This document shows, piece by piece, positions 33,542-42,850 of a stretch of 64,000 bases of DNA. The position numbers and the translations under genes are program-made. Numbering within the stretch: position 1 is the stretch's first letter; each line of letters opens with the position of its first letter. Origin of the DNA: CAYSRM01 sp964475205 (GTDB taxonomy: Bacteria > Verrucomicrobiota > Kiritimatiellia > UBA8416 > CAYSRM01); contig CAYYVQ010000008.1 of the NCBI GenBank assembly GCA_964475205.1, forward strand, positions 1 through 64,000, read 5' to 3'. Under the pieces are notes generated by a model, which was not told the origin of the DNA, did no database searches, and saw only the letters and a program-made list of their open reading frames with translations.

Positions 33542-35377
33542 ATGAAAAAAGAACTGAAAGTAACTTTCGAGCCTTCCGGGCGAACAGTTTACGTACTGGA
33601 AGGAACAACTCTTCTGGAAGCTGCAGCGCTGGGCGGATACATCATAGAAACACCTTGCGGCGGCGCAGGCAAATGCGGAAAATGCCTGGTTAAAATCACC
33701 TTTGGGAAATGCCCTGCATCCCAGCCCAACGAGTCTGTTCTTTCGGATAAACAGATAGATGACGGATACCGTATGGCATGCCAGTGCACTGTCGAAGACA
33801 ATCTTATTGTTGAAGTACCGGAAAAATCCCTGTTTCAGTCCGCTCAGAAAATTCTGTCCGAAAGCCTCCAGAGAGAAGGAGAACTGCGTACGGCAGTTGT
33901 AAAGAAACCGGTCAGACTGGAAAGGCCCTCGCGGTCTAATATACTTTCCGATATTGAAAGTCTGAAAAAAAACCTCGGCGAGGCAGAGATCGACCTGGCG
34001 GCAACAAGAAAACTTCCCGGCGCTTTGCGGGCAGAGAACTATTGCATAACAGCAACCATAGTGGACAACACTGTTATTGATGTCGAACCCGGAGACACAT
34101 CACAGGAATGTTACGGTGTTGCATTTGACATAGGCACCACTACAGTGGTCGGAACCCTGGTAGACATGATCCAGGATAAAGAAATTGCCGTTGCAAGCGC
34201 CATAAATCCCCAGACTTCTTTCGGAGACGATGTTGTTTCCCGGATAAAGAAATGCAGGGAAGAGCCGGACGGACTTGGCGAACTTCAATCGGCAATAATC
34301 AACGCTGTGAACGAAATCGTGAACGAACTTGCAGACAAGGCCGGCATAGAAGGAACCCTGATATGCGAAGGAGTCTTTGCGGGAAATACAACAATGCAGC
34401 AGATCCTGTGCGGCATAACGCCTATTGCGCTGGGGGAAATTCCCTTTGTTCCGGTTTTTCGCGAAGCCCTTGAGACAAACGCCGCAAGCCTCGGCATTGC
34501 CATTAACCCCGCAGCCAGGGTTCATGTATTGCCCCAAATTGGCGGATTTGTCGGAGGCGATACCGTTGCGGGCATACTGGCCTCGAGACTGGACAAATAC
34601 AAGCAGCCTGCGCTGCTTATCGATGTTGGAACAAACGGTGAAATTGTGCTGGCTAACCGCGGACGACTGGTTGCCACATCGGTTGCGGCAGGCCCGGCTT
34701 TTGAAGGCGCAAGGATAATAAACGGCATGAGAGCAACATCCGGGGCCATTGAAAAAGTCGTGATGACCGATGATGTGTCGATAAATGTAATCGGAAACTC
34801 AACGCCCTCGGGCATATGCGGAACAGGCCTGGTAGACGCAACGGCTGAATTGCTGCGTTCAGGTATTCTTGAAAACTCCGGACGCATAAAGAATCCCGAA
34901 GAAGCGCCCGAAAATCTCCCGCCGGCTGTCCGTAAAAGGATCATAAGAAACGGCGACCATTCTGATTTTGTCCTGGTCTGGAAGAAAGAGTCTTCCACCG
35001 GACAAAACATCTGCCTCTATCAAAAAGACATCCGGGAGCTTCAACTGGCCAACGGCGCAATCAGGGCAGGGATAAACATCCTGTTGAAAAAAGAAAACCT
35101 TTCAGCCAACGACCTTGGGAAGGTCCTTATAGCCGGAGCCTTCGGCAATTTCATAAGGCGTCACAACGCCGGCCGCATCGGAATGCTTCCTGACGTGGAG
35201 ATGGAAAAGATACAGTTCGTCGGAAATACGGCGTCCTTCGGCGCAAAAAGGGCCCTGCTTTCATTGACGGAACGAGTCCACGCAGGAAACATCCTTAAGA
35301 TAACCGAACATCTTGACCTGTCCCTGAACCCCGAATTCCAGATACAGTTTGCAGAAGCAATGATATTCCCAGGCTGA
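33542..35377 (+). CDS. RACo-type corrinoid-activation protein
   Basis: The 611-residue protein starts with a 2Fe-2S ferredoxin domain (cysteines 39, 45, 48 and 80 in TPCGGAGKCGKC and RMACQC), then a linker, and an ASKHA-type ATPase domain with GVAFDIGTTTVVGTLVD near 190-207, LLIDVGTNGEIVLA near 358 and a final SFGAKRALLS. RACo proteins reduce and reactivate the corrinoid of methyltransferase systems at the cost of ATP. No corrinoid protein is next to it. AAAGGACC precedes the ATG by 6 bases. It may serve the methyltransferase homologue at 19897 or others elsewhere. Confidence 0.85.
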   Translation: MKKELKVTFEPSGRTVYVLEGTTLLEAAALGGYIIETPCGGAGKCGKCLVKITFGKCPASQPNESVLSDKQIDDGYRMACQCTVEDNLIVEVPEKSLFQSAQKILSESLQREGELRTAVVKKPVRLERPSRSNILSDIESLKKNLGEAEIDLAATRKLPGALRAENYCITATIVDNTVIDVEPGDTSQECYGVAFDIGTTTVVGTLVDMIQDKEIAVASAINPQTSFGDDVVSRIKKCREEPDGLGELQSAIINAVNEIVNELADKAGIEGTLICEGVFAGNTTMQQILCGITPIALGEIPFVPVFREALETNAASLGIAINPAARVHVLPQIGGFVGGDTVAGILASRLDKYKQPALLIDVGTNGEIVLANRGRLVATSVAAGPAFEGARIINGMRATSGAIEKVVMTDDVSINVIGNSTPSGICGTGLVDATAELLRSGILENSGRIKNPEEAPENLPPAVRKRIIRNGDHSDFVLVWKKESSTGQNICLYQKDIRELQLANGAIRAGINILLKKENLSANDLGKVLIAGAFGNFIRRHNAGRIGMLPDVEMEKIQFVGNTASFGAKRALLSLTERVHAGNILKITEHLDLSLNPEFQIQFAEAMIFPG

Positions 35378-35490
35378 ACAGCCGGCACAAGCCACGCGCC
35401 TCGAGGAGGCGCTACTACAGCGCCCGCCATATACTTCCATTGGCCTGCCATCATTCTATATCCAGCATTCAACCTAGAAACGGCATTTGA

Positions 35491-35622
35491 ACCTGTATAC
35501 GGCACTTGAAATTCGGGAAGCGATGTATATTATTACAAATAAGGAGTTTACAATTTATTGCGCCCCCACCCAAAGGGTGCGGGCGAGCTTCCCGAATTTC
35601 AAGCCGCAAGGGGTTGCCGATT
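35491..35622 (+). repeat. 132-bp palindromic repeat D, copy 2
   Basis: This copy differs from those at 23773 and 55713 by one base (ACCTGT instead of ACCTAT) over 132 bp. It lies 113 bp after RACo and 67 bp before the converging serA stop, so it sits in the 3' zone between convergent genes. The surrounding gap also has a perfect hairpin GCGCCTC-GAG-GAGGCGC at 35396-35412 and AACCTAGAAACGGCA (35471-35485), which recurs in reverse at about 55925. Confidence 0.92.
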
Positions 35623-35689
35623 TTAAGATCATGCTTTGCCACCCTGCGGCAGTGAGGAGAGTCCAAAATTGGAACACACAACTCTAAAT

Positions 35690-37270
35690 TTACAGCTTTA
35701 TGCTGAATGAAGCAAGGGCGTCAATATCCTTTTCTATATCCGCCACCAGCTTATGCGGAACTCGCTGGTTCACTTTCATTATAGCAAGAGAATGGTTTGT
35801 TCTCGGATCATGAGGGTTACGAACATCTTCTATGTTTATGCCCCCGTCTGCAAGTTTAACGCCTATGTTGCCAAGGACACCGGGACGATCATCATAGAGA
35901 AACATCACCGTATTCCCGCTTGGCTCAAACCATAGCTTGTTGAATTCGTTGATCCTTGAGACTATGATTACACCTTCCGCCACTGTTCCACGCACACTGG
36001 CGTGGCGCAACTCGCCGCCCCCCGCCGTGCTGGTCATGTCAATTGTAATAGAGTTCTCATATCCTTTGTCCTGGTCCACCTTTCGATCGACATATTCTAT
36101 TCCCATTTCTTCGAGGTACGGCTTCGCAGCCCTGTGGTCCATGTGCCTGTCAAAATCCTCGGAAAAACCAGCAATTATCGGCACAAGCAGCCACTCGCCA
36201 TATGGTTCAAGCGACCCGTAAAAACTCGTCTCCAGAAGCTTTAACGCTGTATTGTGCCCCACGATGCATCTGCAAAGCTTTGACAGGATATTCGCCAGCG
36301 TACAGAAAGTCTCATCAAGCCCCTCGGGAATGCCCCTGTTGACTATGAAACTGGTTATGCCCTTTTCGTCAAAATCTATGAGTTCCTCCGCTGCTCTTTT
36401 TGCGGCCTTGTAGTTGGCTTCGTAAGTGCTGGCTCCCAGGTGGGGCAACATCAAGTCGGCAATATCCGCAACACTTTTCTTTCCCTCTGCGTCCTTACTG
36501 TAAACATCGTTGAGAAAACGAAGCTTCTTTTTTCCCTTAGCCCTGCGGAGGGCTTCCTCATCAATAATCCCGGCGCGAGCACAGTTGATTATCGTGGCTT
36601 TGTCCTTTATCCCGGCAAGGACATCTTCGTTTATCATGCCTCGGGTCTCGTCATTTTCGGGCACATGAAGCGTCACATAATCGGACCTCTCAAATAACTC
36701 GGAAAGAGAGACAAGCTGTATTCCCTCGTCTCTTGCCCGTTCTTCTGCAATGACGGGATCGTAACCAAGAAGTTGAACGTCAAAACCGGAAAGTCTTTTA
36801 CATACCAGCCGCCCTATGTTTCCCAGTCCGACAACGCCAACTGTCTTTCCGGCTATTTCACGGCCCATATACTGTTTCTTTTCCCATTTGCCTTCCCTGG
36901 TAGAAGGATCAGCCTCAATGATGTGGCGTGCATCAGCCAGCATCATGGCTACAACTTCCTCGGCCACCGCGTTGGAATTTGCTCCCGGCGTATTCATTAC
37001 ATCAATGCCCTTCACACGAGCATGCGTCAAATCTATAGTATTTACTCCCGAACCTGCCCGCACAATGACTTTCAATTCCGGCAGGGCATCAATAATTTCA
37101 GCAGTTATCTTGTTGCTTCGAACCACAAGCGCGTACGTATCCGGGTGCTGCTTGACAAGCTCGTTCAGCGGGGTAGATTCTTCCTGGATTACTTCGTAGT
37201 TACCGTTTTCCTCCAGAAGTTGCCCGGCAACAGGATCCAGTTTAGTTGGTATAAGCACCTTGCTTTTCAT
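35690..37270 (-). CDS. serA: D-3-phosphoglycerate dehydrogenase
   Basis: The 526-residue enzyme begins the serine pathway by oxidising 3-phosphoglycerate with NAD. MKSKVLIPTKLDPVAGQ is the chosen start (GGAGAAGTT in front), because upstream codons would add 42 unlikely residues. The NAD-binding motif GVVGLGNIGRL lies near 145, the active-site Arg in NCARAGIIDEEAL, and the His in LMLPHLGAST. A middle substrate-like domain and a C-terminal ACT domain (VMFLYDDRPGVLGNIGVKLAD, from about 455) are present, as in long-form enzymes regulated by serine. It is divergent from the BamD-like gene. Confidence 0.92.
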   Translation of the reverse strand: MKSKVLIPTKLDPVAGQLLEENGNYEVIQEESTPLNELVKQHPDTYALVVRSNKITAEIIDALPELKVIVRAGSGVNTIDLTHARVKGIDVMNTPGANSNAVAEEVVAMMLADARHIIEADPSTREGKWEKKQYMGREIAGKTVGVVGLGNIGRLVCKRLSGFDVQLLGYDPVIAEERARDEGIQLVSLSELFERSDYVTLHVPENDETRGMINEDVLAGIKDKATIINCARAGIIDEEALRRAKGKKKLRFLNDVYSKDAEGKKSVADIADLMLPHLGASTYEANYKAAKRAAEELIDFDEKGITSFIVNRGIPEGLDETFCTLANILSKLCRCIVGHNTALKLLETSFYGSLEPYGEWLLVPIIAGFSEDFDRHMDHRAAKPYLEEMGIEYVDRKVDQDKGYENSITIDMTSTAGGGELRHASVRGTVAEGVIIVSRINEFNKLWFEPSGNTVMFLYDDRPGVLGNIGVKLADGGINIEDVRNPHDPRTNHSLAIMKVNQRVPHKLVADIEKDIDALASFSIKL

Positions 37271-37356
37271 AACTTCTCCAATCCAGAGCTTTTTTGTCAT
37301 TTCAAAAAGCCGTATTTTACAGTCCATCTGCAGATTAATCAAGACTTCCTGACTTC

Positions 37357-37528
37357 TTAACTCGCATGCCTCACAGGATTTCTGCTGCAAGGACAAGCCC
37401 CTGTGAGAAATGGCTGTTCACTGAAAGAAATCACGACGGTCCTGTTCCCGGCTTCTGAATACCTGAATACTTAGCCCGCATATTCCACTGAATTTCGCAC
37501 GGAGAGCGTGAAGAGTGCTCCTGCGGCG
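37357..37528. repeat. Fragments of element B upstream of serA
   Basis: Two pieces of element B lie in the 348-bp gap. At 37357-37390, TTAACTCGCATGCCTCACAG and the following TTTCTGCTGC match its end. At 37471-37528, TTAGCCCGCATATTCCAC and the inner AGAGCGTGAAGAGTGCTCCTGCGGCG match copy 2. The remaining bases hold CTGTGAG (37401) but no perfect second end. The remainder of the gap (37529-37618) shows nothing else. Confidence 0.65.
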
Positions 37529-37618
37529 TTGGTTGCCGCCAAAGGCCGCCTTGTGTTTCATCAAATGGCTTCGAGTTATTCTTGTGCAATCAGACGACAA
37601 TAATGTAAAGTTTTCAGT

Positions 37619-38620
37619 ATGCGATTGTTGTTGTTAATTTTATGCCTGTTTTCACTTGCGCCCGCTTATGCGCAGGTCGAGGAAGAAGACAACGGGGTTC
37701 TATGGGAAGAAACCCGTATTCAAGCGGCAGAAAAAAGGGAGCCGGGGTTTTTCAAACGCCCGGCTAAGAAAAATTCCGTATCCCAGCTCAACTACGCAAA
37801 AAACCTGCTTGAAAAAGGCAGAACCCGCAAGGCAAGGCGAGCATTTCTTAGACTCACGTATCAATGGCCCGATTCTGATGAAGCCCCGAAAGCACAGTAT
37901 GAATACGCAAAGCTCCTTATGCAGAACGGCGCCTATATGCAGGCTTTCAAGGAATTTCAATACCTGATCAAACATTATCCCGGCGAGTTTCCATACAATA
38001 AAACACTGGACTACCAGTTTAAGATCGCCAATCAAGTCAGGACGGAACGATGGGGCGACATACTTTTTCTCCCTGGTTTCTCAACTGCAGAACGTTCGCT
38101 GCCATTATACAGACAGATAGCCCAAAACGGTCCCAGCTGGGAGAAAACCCCTGAAATCTGGTTCTATATCGGCAGTGTGTACGAACAAACTCACGAATAT
38201 GCACAAGCAATAGACGCATATGAAAAAATCATATACAGAAACCCGGAAAGCAACGATGTCGCACAACGCGCAGCCTACAGACGGCTTCACTGCTTCTACG
38301 CCATGGTTAAACGCCGGCCCCGCGATGAAAACATCTATCAACGCGCAATATCTTCCCATTTCCGGTTCCTCGAAAAATATCCGGACCACGAAAGAGCCAA
38401 TCATGCCCGGAAAATGTTATCCGGGCTGAAACAGGAACTCGAAGACATACATTATCGACAAGCGGTGTTTTATGATCGCAATACCGGCAAGGTTAAAGCT
38501 GCACTGATATCTTACCGGGATTTTTTGAAAAAATTCCCGTCATCAAAAAGAGCGCCGCAAATTAAAGCGCGCATCGAAGAACTTTCTGCTATCGCAAATC
38601 AAGAAGGCAAGGAACAATAG
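37619..38620 (+). CDS. BamD-like TPR protein
   Basis: A 333-residue exported protein with a signal peptide (MRLLLLILCLFSLAPAYAQ) and about five tetratricopeptide repeats, for example YAKNLLEKGRTRKARRAFLRL, EAPKAQYEYAKLLMQNGAYMQAF, and EIWFYIGSVYEQTHEYAQAID. Its periodicity and the SVSQLNY start are like BamD/YfiO, a part of the beta-barrel assembly machine, but there is no lipobox cysteine. It is followed after 8 bp by lptE, which supports an outer-membrane assembly role. YbgF-like or general TPR functions are alternatives. Confidence 0.7.
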   Translation: MRLLLLILCLFSLAPAYAQVEEEDNGVLWEETRIQAAEKREPGFFKRPAKKNSVSQLNYAKNLLEKGRTRKARRAFLRLTYQWPDSDEAPKAQYEYAKLLMQNGAYMQAFKEFQYLIKHYPGEFPYNKTLDYQFKIANQVRTERWGDILFLPGFSTAERSLPLYRQIAQNGPSWEKTPEIWFYIGSVYEQTHEYAQAIDAYEKIIYRNPESNDVAQRAAYRRLHCFYAMVKRRPRDENIYQRAISSHFRFLEKYPDHERANHARKMLSGLKQELEDIHYRQAVFYDRNTGKVKAALISYRDFLKKFPSSKRAPQIKARIEELSAIANQEGKEQ

Positions 38621-38628
38621 GTGCGGCT

Positions 38629-39174
38629 ATGAAAAGAAATATCACTGCCCGGAAATACTTCTTGATAAATTTCAATCGTGCCCTTTTGATGACATTTTGT
38701 GTCGCCCTGGCAGGGATGCTCTCCGGATGCGGCTACCGGTTCGGAACATCTCTTCCGCCGGGAATCCGTACCGTGCACATAAAGCCCTTTGCCAACCGGA
38801 GCGAGGAACCAGACCTGGAAAATACCGCTACCAGGGCAACGATAAGCGAGTTTATCAGGGACGGCACACTGCAGGTTGTTGATGCCTCAAGCGCAGATGT
38901 AGTCCTTCATGGCGCCGTTACAGAATACAGCCTTGCCGCCCTGCTTTACGACGAGGATACTTCCGCAACTCCCGAAGAATACAGGCTGATTCTGACCGCT
39001 CAGATTAAACTGGTCGACAAGTCAACCGAAGAGACAATGCTTGAGACAACCATAAACGGCGACGCTGATTTCTTTATCGGCGCGGACCTTACTTCGGCAA
39101 AGAGTGAAGCGCTTCCTGAAGCCGCCGATGACCTGGCCCGTAACATTGTCGACGCCGTGGTGGAGTACTGGTAG
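38629..39174 (+). CDS. lptE: LPS-assembly lipoprotein LptE
   Basis: LptE forms the plug of the LptD/LptE outer-membrane LPS translocon. The 181-residue protein has a lipobox LSGC with Cys34, followed by GYRFGTSLPPGIRTVHIKPFANRS, the typical first strands of the DUF799/LptE family. A shorter start at residue 21 (MTFCVALAGM) is possible and would give a more usual leader. A cysteine-anchored lipoprotein is predicted by either. It lies behind the BamD-like gene and ends 5 bp from the converging rpsT. Confidence 0.85.
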   Translation: MKRNITARKYFLINFNRALLMTFCVALAGMLSGCGYRFGTSLPPGIRTVHIKPFANRSEEPDLENTATRATISEFIRDGTLQVVDASSADVVLHGAVTEYSLAALLYDEDTSATPEEYRLILTAQIKLVDKSTEETMLETTINGDADFFIGADLTSAKSEALPEAADDLARNIVDAVVEYW

Positions 39175-39179
39175 CTGCT

Positions 39180-39443
39180 TCAGGCTGCGTTGCTTAACTT
39201 TTTTGATGCCCGCGACTTGCGTCTTGCTGCTGAATTGGCCTTGACTGCGCCTTTCTTAACCGCCTTATCTACAATACTACACAATTCCCTGTACGCGCTG
39301 CCGCGCTCTTCTTCGGAGCCGCCCTCAAGCGTGGCGTCAAAATTTTTTATTGCCGTTCTAACCCTGTGCCGTACCGCCTTGTTGCGGTCGTGCTTTTCCA
39401 TGGATGTCCGCATTCTTTTTGCTGCGCTTTTATTGTTTGGCAT
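39180..39443 (-). CDS. rpsT: 30S ribosomal protein S20
   Basis: The 87-residue, very basic protein is S20, which binds 16S rRNA. The start MPNNKSAAKRMRTSMEKHDRN and the end AVKKGAVKANSAARRKSRASKKL match the family, with the long first helix typical of S20. GGGAGGTT lies before the ATG. It converges with lptE without a spacer of note. The region to 39622 holds, among others, a hairpin CAGGCA-GGGC-TGCCTG near 39599-39614 and no gene. Confidence 0.95.
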   Translation of the reverse strand: MPNNKSAAKRMRTSMEKHDRNKAVRHRVRTAIKNFDATLEGGSEEERGSAYRELCSIVDKAVKKGAVKANSAARRKSRASKKLSNAA

Positions 39444-39622
39444 ATATATCCAACCTCCCTAATTGTTCAAGCCATTGAATAGTAGCTATGTTTGAAGATG
39501 AATCAATGCAAAAATATGATATTCTCTGAAAAATACGCCGGGTAGCTGCTTTGCCCTTTAACCATAACTCAGCCGTTTCCTTCAGACCACCGCGCCTCAG
39601 GCAGGGCTGCCTGCGGCGGGAA

Positions 39623-42600
39623 CTATTCCGCCCCTGTTTTGAGATCAACCACCTGAGCCGAGCGCGTGAAAACCAGCTTCAATGAAACAGGCCTCGCTGG
39701 AATGCACAGCATTTTCCGAAGCGCTTTTTCATAGGTTTCCAATTGAGATCTGTATTTTTCAGACGTCTTCACGGCATCAGCACGCCCATCAATCCCATCG
39801 CTCTTGAAATCGATAATAGTGGCAGCGGATACCCGACCTTCACGGCCATAACTGATGACAACCCTGTCAAACGCGCCGGAAACAAGTTTGCTGCCCATGA
39901 TCATCTCAAATCTTTTTTCCCTCCACAGCAACTGCTCTCCGGGCCCTTTACGCAAAACATTTTTCACGGCATGAGCCCTCAACGCAGCTCGAAACTCAGG
40001 AACAGCCGCCTCCACAACACGAGGCGGGGGGTTCTCTTCCTCAAGCCAGCGTCCTACAACATCATCTTCATCTGTCTGCTCAATCCATCCCACCTTCTCG
40101 AATAAGGAGTGAATCGCCGTGCCTATTTCCATCGAAAGCCTGCGGCGAATATCGAAAATAAACGATATTCCATCCGTCGGCTCCTCGCTCCGCGATGGCT
40201 CCATTCTTTCCAGCTTTCGCTTTCCTATATGTACCGGCTTGTCTTCCCCTGAAACGGATACGGCCTGGTCCGGCTCCTCGAGAGGCAACTCATCGTGCCA
40301 GTCCCTTTTCCCTGCCTCATAAACAACCGACAGCTCATGTTCTCCAAGGCGCACACGAACAGAATCGTCAATCCCGGCTTTACCGGAAAGACGACTGCAC
40401 AGAAACGCTCCGGCAGTATGCTCCCCGACATCCTGAAGCGTTACCATGTATAAAGCCCTTTTGGCGCGCGTTAGCCCCACATAAAGCGTACATAACTCGC
40501 CGTAACACCGCCTGGCTCTTTCCGCCTCAAGGGCCTCGTTTAAAAACGGATCCCCTTCGACTATCACCTTGCGAGGCATCTTCAACAACCAGTCCGGATC
40601 TTCCTGGCGGCCACCGGCCAGAAGTCTATCGAATTTCGGTCTGAAAAGCGCGTTGCCCAGAAGATCAGGCAATATAACCACGTCAAAATCAAGACCCTTG
40701 GCCTGGTGAAAGGTCATAACCCGAACAGCAGAAATCGTCGCTTCCTCGTGCCTGGTATAATTGTCAATAAAATTAAGAAAAGCATTGCAGTCAGGATCAT
40801 GAGAGACGTCAAACTCGCCTGCCGCAACACTGAAATCTTCAATACGCAAACGCTCAAAATCATCAAGCTCAACAACTTCCCGAAGAACCTGACTCCAGTA
40901 GATCACAAACCTTCGGAAACCTTCTTCATGGATCATATTCTGAAGTTTCAGCACGGTATTTTCTCCGGCCAACCCGCCCTGCCGCAGGTTTTCTGCAAGA
41001 GGACTCATCTCAATGTGCCTCCAGGCGGCGCTATCGCCGGGATGCGCCGCAATTCTGACAAGAGAAAGAATAAGTTCCACTACCGCATTATCCCGTATCG
41101 CGGCTTTACCCTCGTTTACAACCGGCGCCTGCGGGCATTGGCTCCTGAGGATATTCACCAGGTCCCTGCCTTCCTTATTTGTCCTTACCAGGACAGCCAC
41201 AGACAACCCCCTTTCCAGCGGGCTGGTCTGGTTGATTAGGGCGGCAACCGACTGGTAAACCGATTTTCCCGACTTATTGCTGTTTTTCTTTTTTGGAACC
41301 GTAAGCATACAGGCATATCCGGTTTCCGGGACATGCTGATTGTTGTAAGAATGCACCGACCATGCCATATTCCATTCGTCAACCGCCTCGGGGGGCAGGC
41401 CGGAGTTTCCCAGATTGCCGAAAACAGTGTTAACCGTGTCAATCACCGGCTTCGCCGATCTGAATGATTCTGTGAGGGGCTCCTGTTCAATGTTGCCGCT
41501 GAATCGGTCAAGCAGACGCCGGAAGAGTTTATGGTTACCCCCTCGCCATCCATAGATAGCCTGCTTGACGTCGCCTACATAGAAAAAACTTCGTTCCCCG
41601 GTTGTGTCCTGAATCACTTCATCGGCAAGGTTTGCCAGCGAGTTCCATTGCAGATTACTCGTATCCTGGAATTCGTCCAGGAGCCAGTGATCAAGCCTGC
41701 AATTCAGCCTGTAATCTATGTAGAGCCTGTTAAGAGTGTCAATAGTCCGGCTGATTTGCGCACCCTCTGAACCTGCCCTGCTAAGCAAGCGCTGAACGTC
41801 TTCGAATGTAAGGTTGCCCCCGGCCAATGCCATATCATTATATACATTCGAATAATGGTCCAGCACCTTGTGCAGACCTTTTGTCTGGTTTATGCACCTG
41901 TCAATTTCAACTCTCATTATGTTCGAAAGAAGTTTAAAAAGATTTCCGGAAATTCGTCCGGGCACATGATACTCTTTGCGTCTGTAATGAAGATCGGCGC
42001 TTCCTCTGGACAGAGACAATATTTGCGACATGAGATCTTCAAAGACAACGTTCTCTATACTGCTGTCCCACAGAGAATTCGTGTCATAATTGGCGGCGAA
42101 ATCCACAATCCTTTCAAGACTTTCAGCCATGCGGGACGGCGCGCCCGTATCCTTTACCCATTCCTTGACCGCGTTTTCGGCCTGCCCAAGCTTCCGGGTT
42201 TTCTCCTGCCACGGTTTCCCTGTCGGCCATATCAGCTCTTCGTTGCCCCATCGATGAAAATCCGGGGCGAGATCGTAATACGATTTCATCGCGCTTATGA
42301 ACTGGTCCAGGTTCTTTCCAAGATCCTTTTCTTCGTAACCAAACGTAGCCTGCTTGAATGCTTCGAAAAACCTTTTCTGAGCGCGGATTCCAACAAGAGA
42401 AGGGTTTAATATTCTTCCCAGCGCCTTCTGCCTCATAAGCTGCGCCGTTGCGCCTTCATTGTCGAAAACCCGGAAATCGGGCGCAACCCCAAGCTCAAGT
42501 GGAAAGGTCCGCACAATGCCTATAAGAAAGCTGTCAAGGGTTGCTATATTCAAATTGTGCAGTTCGCCCAGAAAATTGCGCAGACAACGGAGAAAAGCCG

Positions 42601-42850
42601 GGCATCCGTCTGTTTTCCGCCCAATAACAGCTTCAACCTGCTTTGCTTTTTCTTCGTTTGTAGCAGCTTCACAGAGATTGCGCACAATACTCTCAAATAT
42701 CTCGCCGGCAGCTTTTCTGGAAAAAGTCAGAGCACAGATCCGCGAAGGAGACACATCCGCAAGAATAAGGTTGATATACCGGTGAGCCAGGCGAAAAGTC
42801 TTCCCGGTCCCGGCAGAAGCGGAAATCGCCGTATTCCGTATGGGTTTCAT
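39623..42850 (-). CDS. addA: AddA-type helicase-nuclease
   Basis: AddA is the helicase-nuclease subunit of the RecBCD-equivalent enzyme for double-strand break repair. The 1075-residue protein has a Walker A ASAGTGKT at 11-18, ALTFSRKAAGEIFE (motif Ia), WLLDEFQDTS near 395 (motif II), VGDVKQAIYGWRGGN (motif III), RSAKP (IV), VMTFHQAKGLDFDVV (V) and VGLTRAKRALYMV (VI). The C-terminal PD-(D/E)XK domain is seen as ...GAFDRVVISYGREG and TIIDFKSDGI. The start overlaps addB by 4 bp. GC-rich codon use is like the neighbours. Confidence 0.88.
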   Translation of the reverse strand: MKPIRNTAISASAGTGKTFRLAHRYINLILADVSPSRICALTFSRKAAGEIFESIVRNLCEAATNEEKAKQVEAVIGRKTDGCPAFLRCLRNFLGELHNLNIATLDSFLIGIVRTFPLELGVAPDFRVFDNEGATAQLMRQKALGRILNPSLVGIRAQKRFFEAFKQATFGYEEKDLGKNLDQFISAMKSYYDLAPDFHRWGNEELIWPTGKPWQEKTRKLGQAENAVKEWVKDTGAPSRMAESLERIVDFAANYDTNSLWDSSIENVVFEDLMSQILSLSRGSADLHYRRKEYHVPGRISGNLFKLLSNIMRVEIDRCINQTKGLHKVLDHYSNVYNDMALAGGNLTFEDVQRLLSRAGSEGAQISRTIDTLNRLYIDYRLNCRLDHWLLDEFQDTSNLQWNSLANLADEVIQDTTGERSFFYVGDVKQAIYGWRGGNHKLFRRLLDRFSGNIEQEPLTESFRSAKPVIDTVNTVFGNLGNSGLPPEAVDEWNMAWSVHSYNNQHVPETGYACMLTVPKKKNSNKSGKSVYQSVAALINQTSPLERGLSVAVLVRTNKEGRDLVNILRSQCPQAPVVNEGKAAIRDNAVVELILSLVRIAAHPGDSAAWRHIEMSPLAENLRQGGLAGENTVLKLQNMIHEEGFRRFVIYWSQVLREVVELDDFERLRIEDFSVAAGEFDVSHDPDCNAFLNFIDNYTRHEEATISAVRVMTFHQAKGLDFDVVILPDLLGNALFRPKFDRLLAGGRQEDPDWLLKMPRKVIVEGDPFLNEALEAERARRCYGELCTLYVGLTRAKRALYMVTLQDVGEHTAGAFLCSRLSGKAGIDDSVRVRLGEHELSVVYEAGKRDWHDELPLEEPDQAVSVSGEDKPVHIGKRKLERMEPSRSEEPTDGISFIFDIRRRLSMEIGTAIHSLFEKVGWIEQTDEDDVVGRWLEEENPPPRVVEAAVPEFRAALRAHAVKNVLRKGPGEQLLWREKRFEMIMGSKLVSGAFDRVVISYGREGRVSAATIIDFKSDGIDGRADAVKTSEKYRSQLETYEKALRKMLCIPARPVSLKLVFTRSAQVVDLKTGAE

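Noticed and set aside
35469..35681. Small frames with the shared peptide LEIREARPHPLGGGAINC at 23775-23984, 35469-35681 and 55715-55903
   Set aside because: The peptide is only the translation of the 132-bp repeat D in three places; the remaining sequence differs, and no ribosome-binding site is found.
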